Origin: Planosporangium spinosum | GTDB lineage: Bacteria > Actinomycetota > Actinomycetes > Mycobacteriales > Micromonosporaceae | Length of the DNA: 64,000 nt | Assembly: GCF_049999945.1 (NCBI RefSeq) | Contig: NZ_JBLYUB010000033.1 | Span: 1-64,000 of the forward strand | Direction: 5' to 3' | Shown: piece after piece, positions 40,240-47,988 of the stretch | Position numbering within the stretch: the stretch's first letter is position 1 | How the letters are laid out: every line of letters begins with the position of its first letter | Program-made: the position numbers and the translations under genes | The notes under the pieces: model-generated | Database searches by the model: none | The model's input: only the letters and a program-made list of their open reading frames with translations | What the model was told of the DNA's origin: nothing

Positions 40240-40289
40240 TGATCGCGGAGATTTTTCCGTGCCGGAACACGGAAAAATCTCCGCGATCA
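40240..40289. terminator. perfect intergenic hairpin, family A copy 2 (inverted)
   Basis: Twenty-two-base perfect arms (40240-40261 and 40268-40289) around CCGGAA. Read on the other strand the loop is TTCCGG as at 10393-10446, and differing stem bases are compensated. The right arm includes the folD stop codon, so it probably terminates folD. Confidence 0.8.
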
Positions 40290-41126
40290 CGCGAGTGAAT
40301 GTGTCGCCGCCGTGACGTTGCGGAGCAGCAGGGCGGTCGTCACCGGCCCGACGCCTCCCGGTACCGGTGTGACGGCGGCGGCCACCGGCTCCACGGCCGC
40401 GGTGTCGACGTCCCCGACGAGCCCTCCGTCCTCGGTCGGGTTGGTGCCCACGTCGATGACGACCGCGCCGGGCTTGACGTGGTCCGCGCCGAGCATCCGG
40501 GCCCGGCCGACGGCCGCGACCAGGACGTCCCCGTGCCGGGTGTGGGCGGCGAGGTCGCGGGTACGCGAGTGGCAGATCGTCACGGTCGCGTTCTCGGCCA
40601 GCAGCAGCAGGGCGGCCGGCTTACCGACGACGTTGCTGCGCCCGACGACGACCACGTCGGCGCCCTCCAGCGGCACCTGCTCGCGCTTGAGGATCTCCAC
40701 GACCGCCTGCGCCGTGGCCGGGGCGAACGCCGGCAGCCCGGCGGCCAGCCGGCCGAGGCTCTCCGGGTTGGCGCCGTCGACGTCCTTGGCCGGCGCGATG
40801 TGCTGGCCGACCTGGTCGAGCGTGACGCCCTTGGGTAGCGGCGTCTGGCAGATGATCCCGTGTACCGCCGGGTCGGCCGAGAGCGCGGCGAGTTCGGTGA
40901 CCAGTTCGACGGCGGTCGTGCCGTGCAGGTCGATCTGACGCGCTTCGATGCCGACCTTCGTCGCGCTGCGGACGATGGACCGCACGTACCACGCGGTGGC
41001 CTCGTCGTCGGTGGGCACCACGATCGCCAGCGTCGGCGTGGTGCCGGCGGCGCGCAGCCGGGCCACGTCCTCGGTCACGTCCCGCAGGATGGCCGCCGAG
41101 ATGGCGCGCCCGTCGATGAGGGTCAC
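40287..41126 (-). CDS. folD: FolD-like methylenetetrahydrofolate dehydrogenase lacking the cyclohydrolase lysine
   Basis: 279-residue FolD fold. NADP-binding VVGRSNVVGKPAALLLL, the PVPGGVGPVTTALLL end and AKDVDGANPES with the substrate Asp are present. In the folate-site helix the usual YVxxK reads YVRSI (Tyr47, Ile51), so the lysine needed for the cyclohydrolase step is missing; PCTP is also replaced by PATA. The dehydrogenase step could persist, since lysine mutants of human DHFD (MTHFD) are reported to lose mainly cyclohydrolase activity. GTG at 41124-41126 overlaps the stop of the FchA-type gene (GTGA), which would supply the missing activity. Confidence 0.9.
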   Translation of the reverse strand: MTLIDGRAISAAILRDVTEDVARLRAAGTTPTLAIVVPTDDEATAWYVRSIVRSATKVGIEARQIDLHGTTAVELVTELAALSADPAVHGIICQTPLPKGVTLDQVGQHIAPAKDVDGANPESLGRLAAGLPAFAPATAQAVVEILKREQVPLEGADVVVVGRSNVVGKPAALLLLAENATVTICHSRTRDLAAHTRHGDVLVAAVGRARMLGADHVKPGAVVIDVGTNPTEDGGLVGDVDTAAVEPVAAAVTPVPGGVGPVTTALLLRNVTAATHSLA

Positions 41127-41746
41127 CGCTGCAGCCCCTTCCGGACGGAGGCGACGATCGCGCCGGCGCGATCGAGGTCACGCTCGATCGAGGCGACCGC
41201 GTCGCCGAGCCGGGCCTGCTCGTCGGGGTCCTTGATCGCGGCCCGGTTGATCTCGATGTTGACGATCGCCGCCTCCAGGCCGCCGCGCGCGCTGCTGGCG
41301 GCGACCGCCACGTCGGACAGGACGTTGACGTTGGCGCCCGGGAGGATCCGCTCGGCCAGGTCGAGCACGGTCGCGGCGGCCTGGGCGGTGCGCCACGGCA
41401 CGTCCGCGGCGCCGAGCAGGGCCCGCTGGATGCGGGCCGACCGGGCGGCCTTCTCCTCGTCGGTGCCCTTGGGCAGCTTGTACGCGTCGGTCACCGCGGT
41501 GAAGGCACGGGCGTCGTCGTCGGCCAGCTGGATGGCCCGGCGCCGCTGCTCGGCGGCCTGCTCCCGAGCCTCGATCATGGTCTGCTCGTGCTCGGCGTAC
41601 CGCGGGTTGCCGATGGTCAGGTTGGTGACCATCTCCACCAGGCCGGCCGCCATGGCCACCTGCATCGCGGCGGCGGCGCCACCGCCCGGGGCGGGCGCCG
41701 AGGAGGCGAGGTCGTCGAGCCAGGCGCCGATCTCCTGGTGCTGCAC
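41123..41746 (-). CDS. cyclodeaminase/cyclohydrolase family protein (FchA-like)
   Basis: 207 residues from GTG at 41746 with GGGAG seven bases upstream. It is an all-helical protein of the formiminotransferase-cyclodeaminase C-domain family, which includes methenyltetrahydrofolate cyclohydrolase FchA. The folate-site turn SSAPAPGGGAAAAMQVAMAA and VTNLTIGNPRYAEHE are typical, as is NVNVLSDVAVAASSARGGLEAA with its helix. It overlaps the FolD-like gene by four bases. With a FolD that lacks its cyclohydrolase lysine next door, the likely job is hydrolysis of methenyl- to formyltetrahydrofolate. No histidine-degradation genes are nearby to suggest formimino chemistry. Confidence 0.85.
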   Translation of the reverse strand: MQHQEIGAWLDDLASSAPAPGGGAAAAMQVAMAAGLVEMVTNLTIGNPRYAEHEQTMIEAREQAAEQRRRAIQLADDDARAFTAVTDAYKLPKGTDEEKAARSARIQRALLGAADVPWRTAQAAATVLDLAERILPGANVNVLSDVAVAASSARGGLEAAIVNIEINRAAIKDPDEQARLGDAVASIERDLDRAGAIVASVRKGLQR

Positions 41747-42016
41747 GGTGAACTCCCGTCTGCTTCCGGTGCCGCTTCGGCCGGGACGTCCGGTGCCCGT
41801 CCGGCGCGGGTCGCCCTCGGTCAAGAGTTAAGCAGACCGGCCGGTGCGCACGATCAGCCGGGCGCGCCCCGCGGTCCGATGACCCCGCCTACCCGGTAAC
41901 GGCCCCGTCCGCACGGCTGGCCGCCGCGATTTCGACCCGGCGCCGACACGGTCCCGACGCATTCGGCCGGTACACCCGATCCCGTACCCCAACGACGTGA
42001 CGAGGAGGTGCGGCCG

Positions 42017-42181
42017 GTGCGTGCGACCACGACATCGCGGGCGGTGCTCGAATCGGTGACCCCGCGGATCGACTCGGAGCGGCGGTGCCGGTGCGGCGCC
42101 ACGGTCGTGTGGGACGAGGTGTACGGCTGGCTGCACGCGGCCGGCCGGGTGGGGCGGTGCCGGGTGCCCCACCCGGCCTGA
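42017..42181 (+). CDS. small Cys/His-containing protein, 54 residues
   Basis: GTG at 42017 follows GAGGAGG by eight bases, a strong signal. The product has CRCGATVVWDEVYGWLH and a later RCRVPHP, i.e. three Cys and two His spaced like a small zinc ribbon. No family is recognised. It lies alone between the cyclohydrolase gene and a leftward PadR fragment. A similar arrangement of short Cys motifs occurs in the 96-residue protein at 61694. Confidence 0.65.
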   Translation: MRATTTSRAVLESVTPRIDSERRCRCGATVVWDEVYGWLHAAGRVGRCRVPHPA

Positions 42182-42186
42182 GCCGG

Positions 42187-42264
42187 TCAGCTACCCTGCG
42201 GCTGGTCCAGCAGGGCTTCGAAGACCCGCAGGGTCTGCGGAGACGAGTTGGGCGTACGGGGCAT
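42187..42264 (-). pseudogene. truncated PadR-family regulator (25 codons)
   Basis: The frame starts MPRTPNSSPQTLRVFEALL and ends DQPQGS-stop. This is the first helix of PadR regulators of Micromonosporaceae, which normally continue with W-R-H/Y-G-Y-E/D-L-S. Nothing PadR-like follows in any frame, so about 80% of the gene is gone. The start codon and coding sequence are undamaged, so a peptide could still be made. Confidence 0.7.
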
Positions 42265-42309
42265 GGTTGAAACCTCATATACGAAGACTTGATGGGCAAG
42301 GCTCGGCCG

Positions 42310-42338
42310 TTGACTGCTCGGCGCCACGTGGCTAGCCT
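42310..42338 (+). promoter_or_regulatory. promoter of the acyl-CoA dehydrogenase operon
   Basis: TTGACT (42310-42315), 17-base spacer, TAGCCT (42333-42338). The -10 box touches the TetR-type palindrome that starts at 42337, so repressor binding would cover the transcription start. The same hexamers appear in front of the GH28 gene. Confidence 0.75.
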
Positions 42339-42362
42339 GCATACCGACCAGTCGGTATGCAG
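42337..42362. promoter_or_regulatory. perfect 26-bp TetR-type operator
   Basis: Arms CTGCATACCGAC and GTCGGTATGCAG with a two-base centre (CA). The ACCGAC/GTCGGT core is the classic TetR-family pattern for fatty-acid and acyl-CoA repressors. It spans the -10 edge to the ribosome binding site of the first gene. The TetR gene at the end of the same operon is the obvious binder. Confidence 0.85.
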
Positions 42363-42371
42363 GAGGTGGCC

Positions 42372-43367
42372 GTGCCCGATCAAACCTCGCCGCCGGGGCT
42401 CGACCTCGACCGGGCCGCGCCGTACCTCGCGCAGGCGGGGCTGACCGGTCCGCTCACCGCCGCGGTGATCAGCGGCGGCCGGTCGAACCTCACCTACCGG
42501 GTCAGCGGCGCGACGGGACAGGTGGTCGTCCGGCGCCCACCGCTCGGGCACGTCCTGCCGTCCGCGCACGACATGGCCCGCGAGTACCGGGTGATCAGCG
42601 CGCTGTCGGGGATCGGCTTCCCGGTGCCGCGGCCGCTGCTGCTGTGCCCGGACGCGCAACCGATCGGCGCGCCGTTCTACGTGATGGAGTACGTCGACGG
42701 CGTGGTCATGCGCGGCCGCACCCCGGTCACCCCGGACCAGGCGCGCGACTGCGGGTACCGGCTGGTCGACCTGCTCGTCCGGCTGCACGGCGTGGACCAC
42801 GAGGCGGTGGGGCTGTCGGACTTCGGGCGGCCCGAGGGGTACCTGCAACGCCAGGTGCGCCGCTGGCACCAGCAGTGGGAACGCTCGAAGACCCGCGAGC
42901 TGCCGCTGCTGGAAGAGGTGACCGAGCGGCTGGCCAAGGACATCCCCGAGTCGCCCCGCGCCGGCATCGTGCACGGCGACTACCGCCTCGACAACGTCAT
43001 GTTCTCCCGGAGTCTCGACACCATCCTCGCGGTGATGGACTGGGAGATGGCCACGGTCGGCGATCCACTCGCAGACGTCGGCCTGCTGGTCGTGTACACC
43101 GACCTGGCGCACCTGAAGCTGATCCCGCCGGTACCGGACGGTTTTCCGACCGGCGCGCAGCTCGCGGCGCGCTACGCGGCGGCGACCGGCATCGACGTCG
43201 CGCGGCTGAACTGGTACGTGGCCTTCGGCAACTACAAGCTGGCCGTCATCAGCGAGGGCATCCACGCCCGTTACCTACAGGGCAAGACCGTCGGTGCCGG
43301 GTTCGAGACGTTCGGGCCCGCGGTGCCGGCGCTGATCGAGCGGGCAGCCGCGATCCTAGGGGAGTAG
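42372..43367 (+). CDS. APH-fold phosphotransferase (ACAD10-type)
   Basis: 331 residues from GTG at 42372 with AGGAGG at 42361-42366; an ATG at 42357 lies inside the operator and is rejected. Kinase-like fold: GGRSNLTYRVSG near the start, catalytic HGDYRLDNVMFS (Brenner motif) and metal-binding VMDWEMATVGDP. Proteins of this group occur fused or beside acyl-CoA dehydrogenases (ACAD10/11) and phosphorylate hydroxy-acyl-CoAs. The next gene is such a dehydrogenase, five bases on. The pair probably processes 4-hydroxy acids or an unusual acyl-CoA; substrate unknown. Confidence 0.9.
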   Translation: MPDQTSPPGLDLDRAAPYLAQAGLTGPLTAAVISGGRSNLTYRVSGATGQVVVRRPPLGHVLPSAHDMAREYRVISALSGIGFPVPRPLLLCPDAQPIGAPFYVMEYVDGVVMRGRTPVTPDQARDCGYRLVDLLVRLHGVDHEAVGLSDFGRPEGYLQRQVRRWHQQWERSKTRELPLLEEVTERLAKDIPESPRAGIVHGDYRLDNVMFSRSLDTILAVMDWEMATVGDPLADVGLLVVYTDLAHLKLIPPVPDGFPTGAQLAARYAAATGIDVARLNWYVAFGNYKLAVISEGIHARYLQGKTVGAGFETFGPAVPALIERAAAILGE

Positions 43368-43372
43368 AGACG

Positions 43373-44584
43373 ATGGACTTCGCCTTCGGCGAACGGGCCC
43401 TGGACATCCAGCGGCGGGCCGAGGAGTTCCTACGCGAGTGCGTGTACCCGGCGGAGGAGACGTTCGCCGCGCAGGTCGCCGAGCGCCCCGGCGAGTGGGA
43501 CTCCCCGCCGGTGGTGGAGGAGCTCAAGAAGGAGGCCCGCAAGCGGGGCCTGTGGAACCTGTTCCTGCCGCACTCCGAGTTCGGCGCCGGCCTGTCCAAC
43601 CTGGAGTACGCGCCGGTCGCCGAGCTGACCGGCCGCAGCCCGCTGATCGCCCCCGAGGCGATGAACTGCGCCGCCCCGGACACCGGCAACATGGAGATCC
43701 TGGCCATGTTCGGTACCCCGGCGCAGCAGGAGCGCTGGCTGAAGCCGCTGCTGGACGGCGAGATCCGCTCCTGCTTCTCGATGACTGAGCCGGAGGTGGC
43801 CAGTTCGGACGCCACCAACATCGCCACCCGCATCGAGCGCGACGGCGACTCCTACGTCGTCAACGGGCGCAAGTGGTGGTCGTCCGGCGCGATGAACCCG
43901 CGCTGCAAGGTCTCCATCGTGATGGGCGTCAGCGACCCCGACGGGCCCAAGCACCGCCGGCACAGCATGATCCTGGTGCCGTTCGGTACCCCGGGGATGA
44001 CCGTGGTGCGCCCCACCACCGTCTTCGGCTACACCGACGCCCCGCACGGCGGGCACGCCGAGATCGGATTCGACAACGTCCGGGTACCCGCCGAGAACCT
44101 GCTCGGCGTGGAGAACGAGGGCTTCGCGCTCGCCCAGGCGCGGCTCGGGCCGGGCCGCATCCACCACTGCATGCGCCTGATCGGCATGGCCGAACGCGCG
44201 CTGGAGCTGATGTGCCAGCGGGTACTGTCCCGGCAGACGTTCGGCGTCGCGATCGCCCAGCACGGCGTGGTGCAGGAGTGGATCGCCGAGGCGCGCATCC
44301 GCCTGGAGCAGGCCCGGCTGCTGACCCTCAAGACCGCCTGGCTGATGGACACCGTCGGCAACAAGGGCGCGGCCCAGGAGATCTCGGCGATCAAGGTGGT
44401 CGCGCCGGAGACCGCGCGGTGGGTCATCGACCGGGCCATCCAGGCGTACGGCGCGGCCGGCGTCAGCCAGGACACCCCGCTGGCGAACCTGTACTCGCAC
44501 GCGCGCACCCTCCAGCTCGCCGACGGCCCGGACGAGGTGCACCGCCGCTCGGTCGCCCGGCGGGAGCTGGCCAGATGGCGTTAG
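43373..44584 (+). CDS. acyl-CoA dehydrogenase
   Basis: 403-residue flavoprotein of the ACAD family. Motifs are SMTEPEVASSDATNI for FAD and substrate, GRKWWSSGAMNPRCK, and DTPLANLYSHARTLQLADGP for the C-terminal domain, with catalytic base region GPDEVHRRS. ACAD10/11-like features fit the APH partner upstream. GGGGAG precedes the ATG. It overlaps the TetR gene by ten bases, so all three genes form one transcript under the 26-bp operator. Confidence 0.94.
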   Translation: MDFAFGERALDIQRRAEEFLRECVYPAEETFAAQVAERPGEWDSPPVVEELKKEARKRGLWNLFLPHSEFGAGLSNLEYAPVAELTGRSPLIAPEAMNCAAPDTGNMEILAMFGTPAQQERWLKPLLDGEIRSCFSMTEPEVASSDATNIATRIERDGDSYVVNGRKWWSSGAMNPRCKVSIVMGVSDPDGPKHRRHSMILVPFGTPGMTVVRPTTVFGYTDAPHGGHAEIGFDNVRVPAENLLGVENEGFALAQARLGPGRIHHCMRLIGMAERALELMCQRVLSRQTFGVAIAQHGVVQEWIAEARIRLEQARLLTLKTAWLMDTVGNKGAAQEISAIKVVAPETARWVIDRAIQAYGAAGVSQDTPLANLYSHARTLQLADGPDEVHRRSVARRELARWR

Positions 44585-45189
44585 ACAGCGTCGCCGGCGC
44601 CGCCGCGGCCGGCCCGGTGCAGACCCGGCTGCTCGCGGCGGCGGTCAGCCTGTTCGCCGAGAAGGGCTTCGACGCCACCTCGGTGCAGGAGGTCGTCGAG
44701 CGGGCCGACGTCACCAAGGGGGCGATGTACCACTACTTCCGCTCCAAGGACGACCTGCTGTACGAGATCTACCACGGCCTGATCAGCCAGCAGCTCACCG
44801 ACCTCGACCGCATCCTGGCCGCCGGCGGCGAGCCCGGGGACGTGATCCGCGCGATCATCGTCGACCTCGTCGAGACGACCGCCGCCCGGCTGGCCGAGGC
44901 GGCCGTGTTCTCCCGGGAGATGCACCGGCTGTCGGCCGACCGCCGGGCCGCGCTGCGGGCCCAGCGGCGCCGGTACCACGAGGCGTTCCGCGACCTGGTG
45001 GCGCGCGGGCAGGCCGACGGCGTGTTCGCGGCGGTGGCGTCGGCCGACACCGTGACGCTGATCGTGTTCGGGGTGGTCAACCAGCTGCCGCAGTGGTACC
45101 AGCCGGACGGGCCGAAGTCGCCGCGGCAGCTGGCCGACGAGGTGGCCGACTTCGTGCTCGCCGGGCTGGCGGTACCGCCCGCCTCCTGA
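44575..45189 (+). CDS. TetR-family regulator of the acyl-CoA operon
   Basis: 204 residues. The helix-turn-helix (about 15-65) reads RLLAAAVSLFAEKGFDATSV then QEVVERADVTKGAMYHYFRS, close to KstR2/FadR-like repressors of acyl-CoA metabolism. The C-terminal all-helical ligand domain is divergent. ATG at 44575 lies ten bases inside the dehydrogenase gene with GGGAG in front. It most likely binds the palindrome at 42337-42362 and releases it on an acyl-CoA signal, giving feedback control. Confidence 0.92.
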   Translation: MALDSVAGAAAAGPVQTRLLAAAVSLFAEKGFDATSVQEVVERADVTKGAMYHYFRSKDDLLYEIYHGLISQQLTDLDRILAAGGEPGDVIRAIIVDLVETTAARLAEAAVFSREMHRLSADRRAALRAQRRRYHEAFRDLVARGQADGVFAAVASADTVTLIVFGVVNQLPQWYQPDGPKSPRQLADEVADFVLAGLAVPPAS

Positions 45190-45231
45190 GGGGCGCTTCT
45201 CTTGTCCGTGGTGCGGCACTCGTGCGTGGCA

Positions 45232-45297
45232 ATTGCGTCCGGCGGCACCCTCAAACTCATCGCCGACTTCGGCGACGAACAGCTCAAGGTCGCGTAA
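45232..45297 (+). pseudogene. remnant of a HigA/XRE-type antitoxin C-terminus
   Basis: The frame ends SGGTLKLIADFGDEQLKVA-stop, the typical last strand pair of XRE/HigA antitoxins (they end ...ALGG-L-VADFGDE-...). No helix-turn-helix, start codon with ribosome site, or toxin gene is found upstream, so only the tail is left between two unrelated operons. Confidence 0.5.
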
Positions 45298-45476
45298 CGC
45301 CTGCCAGTCACGGCGGCCCAGTACGGAATTTGCATGAGGGCGTCCCTCTTCCGCCGTACCCGGTCAGAGGGGCGCCCTTCTCGCCAACAAGGCAAGAACA
45401 TTGACCGATGACCCCCTCCCCGGCCGGGCCGGAACACGGTTTACTGACCGGTAACTTCAGTCGACGGGGAGGGTCC

Positions 45477-47675
45477 ATGACCGACGAGGTGCGCACCGCG
45501 TACACCACCTGCCCGCTGTGCGAGGCCACCTGCGGCCTGGCGGTGACCGTCTCCGACGGGCGGATCACGGGCGTCCGCGGGGACGCCGACGACGTGTTCA
45601 GCCACGGCTTCATCTGCCCCAAGGGCGCCTCGCTCGGCCAGCTCGACGCCGACCCCGACCGGCTGAGCGCGCCGCGGATCCGCCGGGACGGTGCGCTCGT
45701 GCCGACGGACTGGGACACCGCCTTCGAGGCCGTCGACGCCGGGTTGACCAGGATCATCGCCGAGTACGGCCGGGACGCCGTCGCGCTCTACCTCGGCAAC
45801 CCCAACGTGCACACCCTTGCCGGCAACCTCTACGCGGGGATGCTGCGCAAGGCGCTCGGCTCCCGCAACGTCTACACCGCCTCCACGCTGGACCAGATGC
45901 CCAAGCACGTGTCGTGCGGGTACCTGTTCGGCGGCCCGTTCGCGATCCCGGTACCCGACATCGACCGCACCGACTTCCTGCTGATCCTCGGCGCCGACCC
46001 GTACTCGTCCAACGGCAGCTTGTGGACGGTGCCCGACGCGCCGGGGCGCCTGCGGGCGTTGCAGGCGCGCGGCGGCCGCTTCGTCGTGGTCGACCCGCGC
46101 CGCAGCCGCACCGCCAAGGCGGCCGACCGGTACGTACCGATCCGGCCCGGTACCGACGTGTGCCTGCTGCTCGGCATGGTGCACGAGCTGTTCGCCGCGT
46201 CGCTGGTCTCGCTCGGCCGGCTGAGTGAGCATGTCACCGGGGTCGACGAGGTGCGCGAGCTGGTCGCGCCGTTCAGTCCGGAGGCGGTGGCGCCGCGCTG
46301 CGGGGTCGACGCGGCGACCATCCGCGAGCTGACCCGGGAACTGGCGGCCGCCGAACGCGCCGCGGTGTACGGGCGGATCGGCACCACCACCGTCGCGTAC
46401 GGCACCGTGACGAGCTGGCTGGTCGACGTCCTGAACGTGCTCACCGGCAACCTCGACCGCGCGGGCGGGGCGATGTTCCCGCTGCCCGCGCACAGCCGGC
46501 CCGGCACGGGCACCGGGCCGGGGTTCACCACCGGGCGCTGGCGCAGCCGGGTCCGCGGCCTGCCCGAGGTGCTCGGGGAGCTGCCGTCGGTCACGCTCGC
46601 CGATGAGATCGAAACCCCGGGTGAGGGGCAGGTACGGGCCCTGGTCACCGTCGCCGGCAACCCGGCGTCGTCGGTACCCAACGCCGACCGGCTGGCCCGC
46701 GCCATCGCCACGCTCGACTTCGTGGTCAGCGTCGACCCGTACGTCAACGAGACCTCCCGGCACGCCGACGTGATCCTGCCGCCGCCCCCGCCGAGCCGCG
46801 GCGCGCACTACGACTTCGCGTTCTACGGCTTCGCCGTCCGCAACGTCGCCAACTTCTCGCCGCCGGTCCTGCCGCTCGACGAGGGCATGCGCGACGAGTG
46901 CGAGATCTACCTGCGGCTCGCGGCCATCGCCGGTGGCCTCGGCTGGCGCACCGACGTGGCGGCCTGGCAGGACGACCAGCTCCGGACCACGCTGGAGAAG
47001 AACGGCCTGACGTTGGACGCGCTGACCGGCGACACCCCGGCGGAGCGCCTGATCGACCTGCGGCTGCGCACCGGAGCGTACGGCGACGGTTTCGGTCGCG
47101 ACCCCGGCGGCCTGTCGCTTTCGACACTGCGGGACAAGCCGCACGGTGTCGACCTCGGCCCGCTCGCCCCGCGTGTCCCGGAGATCCTGCGTACCCCGTC
47201 GGGGCGGATCGAGCTGTGCCCACAGCCGATCGCCGCCGAGGTACGCGCGCTCGCCGCCGCGCCGGCGCCGCAGCCGGACGGGTTCGTCGTCGTCGGCCGC
47301 CGGCACCTGCGCTCCAACAACTCCTGGCTGCACAACGTGCCCACGCTGGTGAAGGGGCGCGAGCTGTGCACCGTCGTGGTCAACCGGGCCGACGCCGCGC
47401 GGCTGGGCCTGACCGACGGCGGTAGGGCGCGGGTCACCTCCCGGGTCGGGCAGGTCGAGCTGACCGTGGAGGTGACCGACGACATCGCGCCGGGCGTGCT
47501 GAGCATCCCGCACGGTTGGGGGCACGACCTGCCCGGGGTGGAGCTGTCGGTCGCGACGCGTACCGCCGGGGCCAACGCCAACGTGCTCACCGACGACCTG
47601 CGGGTGGACCCGCTGTCGGGTACCGCCGTGCTCAACGGCACCCCGGTGACGATCGAGGCGACGGGAAGGTCCTGA
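45477..47675 (+). CDS. molybdopterin-dependent oxidoreductase with [4Fe-4S] site
   Basis: 732-residue cytoplasmic enzyme of the DMSO reductase superfamily. The N-terminal cluster site is CPLCEATCGL followed 27 residues later by CPKGAS. The two bis-MGD-binding halves and the C-terminal dinucleotide-binding domain (GRRHLRSNNSWLHNVP, SIPHGWGHDLPG) are complete. In the active-site loop DQMPKHVSCGYLFGG a Cys sits where Mo ligands lie in formate-dehydrogenase-like relatives, but I cannot be sure it is the ligand. GGGGAGGG precedes ATG at 45477. No iron-sulfur or membrane subunit is adjacent, so electron partner and substrate are unknown. Confidence 0.92.
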   Translation: MTDEVRTAYTTCPLCEATCGLAVTVSDGRITGVRGDADDVFSHGFICPKGASLGQLDADPDRLSAPRIRRDGALVPTDWDTAFEAVDAGLTRIIAEYGRDAVALYLGNPNVHTLAGNLYAGMLRKALGSRNVYTASTLDQMPKHVSCGYLFGGPFAIPVPDIDRTDFLLILGADPYSSNGSLWTVPDAPGRLRALQARGGRFVVVDPRRSRTAKAADRYVPIRPGTDVCLLLGMVHELFAASLVSLGRLSEHVTGVDEVRELVAPFSPEAVAPRCGVDAATIRELTRELAAAERAAVYGRIGTTTVAYGTVTSWLVDVLNVLTGNLDRAGGAMFPLPAHSRPGTGTGPGFTTGRWRSRVRGLPEVLGELPSVTLADEIETPGEGQVRALVTVAGNPASSVPNADRLARAIATLDFVVSVDPYVNETSRHADVILPPPPPSRGAHYDFAFYGFAVRNVANFSPPVLPLDEGMRDECEIYLRLAAIAGGLGWRTDVAAWQDDQLRTTLEKNGLTLDALTGDTPAERLIDLRLRTGAYGDGFGRDPGGLSLSTLRDKPHGVDLGPLAPRVPEILRTPSGRIELCPQPIAAEVRALAAAPAPQPDGFVVVGRRHLRSNNSWLHNVPTLVKGRELCTVVVNRADAARLGLTDGGRARVTSRVGQVELTVEVTDDIAPGVLSIPHGWGHDLPGVELSVATRTAGANANVLTDDLRVDPLSGTAVLNGTPVTIEATGRS

Positions 47676-47988
47676 GTCCCGGTGCGCCCGCCCGGGTGAC
47701 GGGCGCACCGGGGTCCGGCGGGACATTCGTCCACGAGGGATTGTCGATTCGCCGGGGGCGGTCGCCGCGCGGTGTTTTACACCAGCCGTGACAGGGTGTT
47801 CACTGAGAATCAACACCCGGTGGCGAAGTCGGCTTGCGACGCCGGAAACCATTGCACCCCTTGGATAAATGTCTTCACGGCATGGCAGACTTTCATTGAT
47901 CACGAGGTGCTCGTGTTCCGTTGCCGTCGCCATCCGGGTCCTCTCCACCGGGCGGCGCCTGATCGTTCACCTCCATGGAGGCCCCACC
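47676..47988. other. intergenic region before the Lys/Ala-rich DNA-binding protein
   Basis: 313 bases. The stretch 47770-47915 is clearly less GC-rich than its surroundings and probably contains the promoter; TTGCAC and GGATAAAT occur near 47851-47868 but with poor spacing. Frames crossing this region have no codon bias or ribosome site. A GGAGG sits before the GTG at 47989. Confidence 0.45.
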
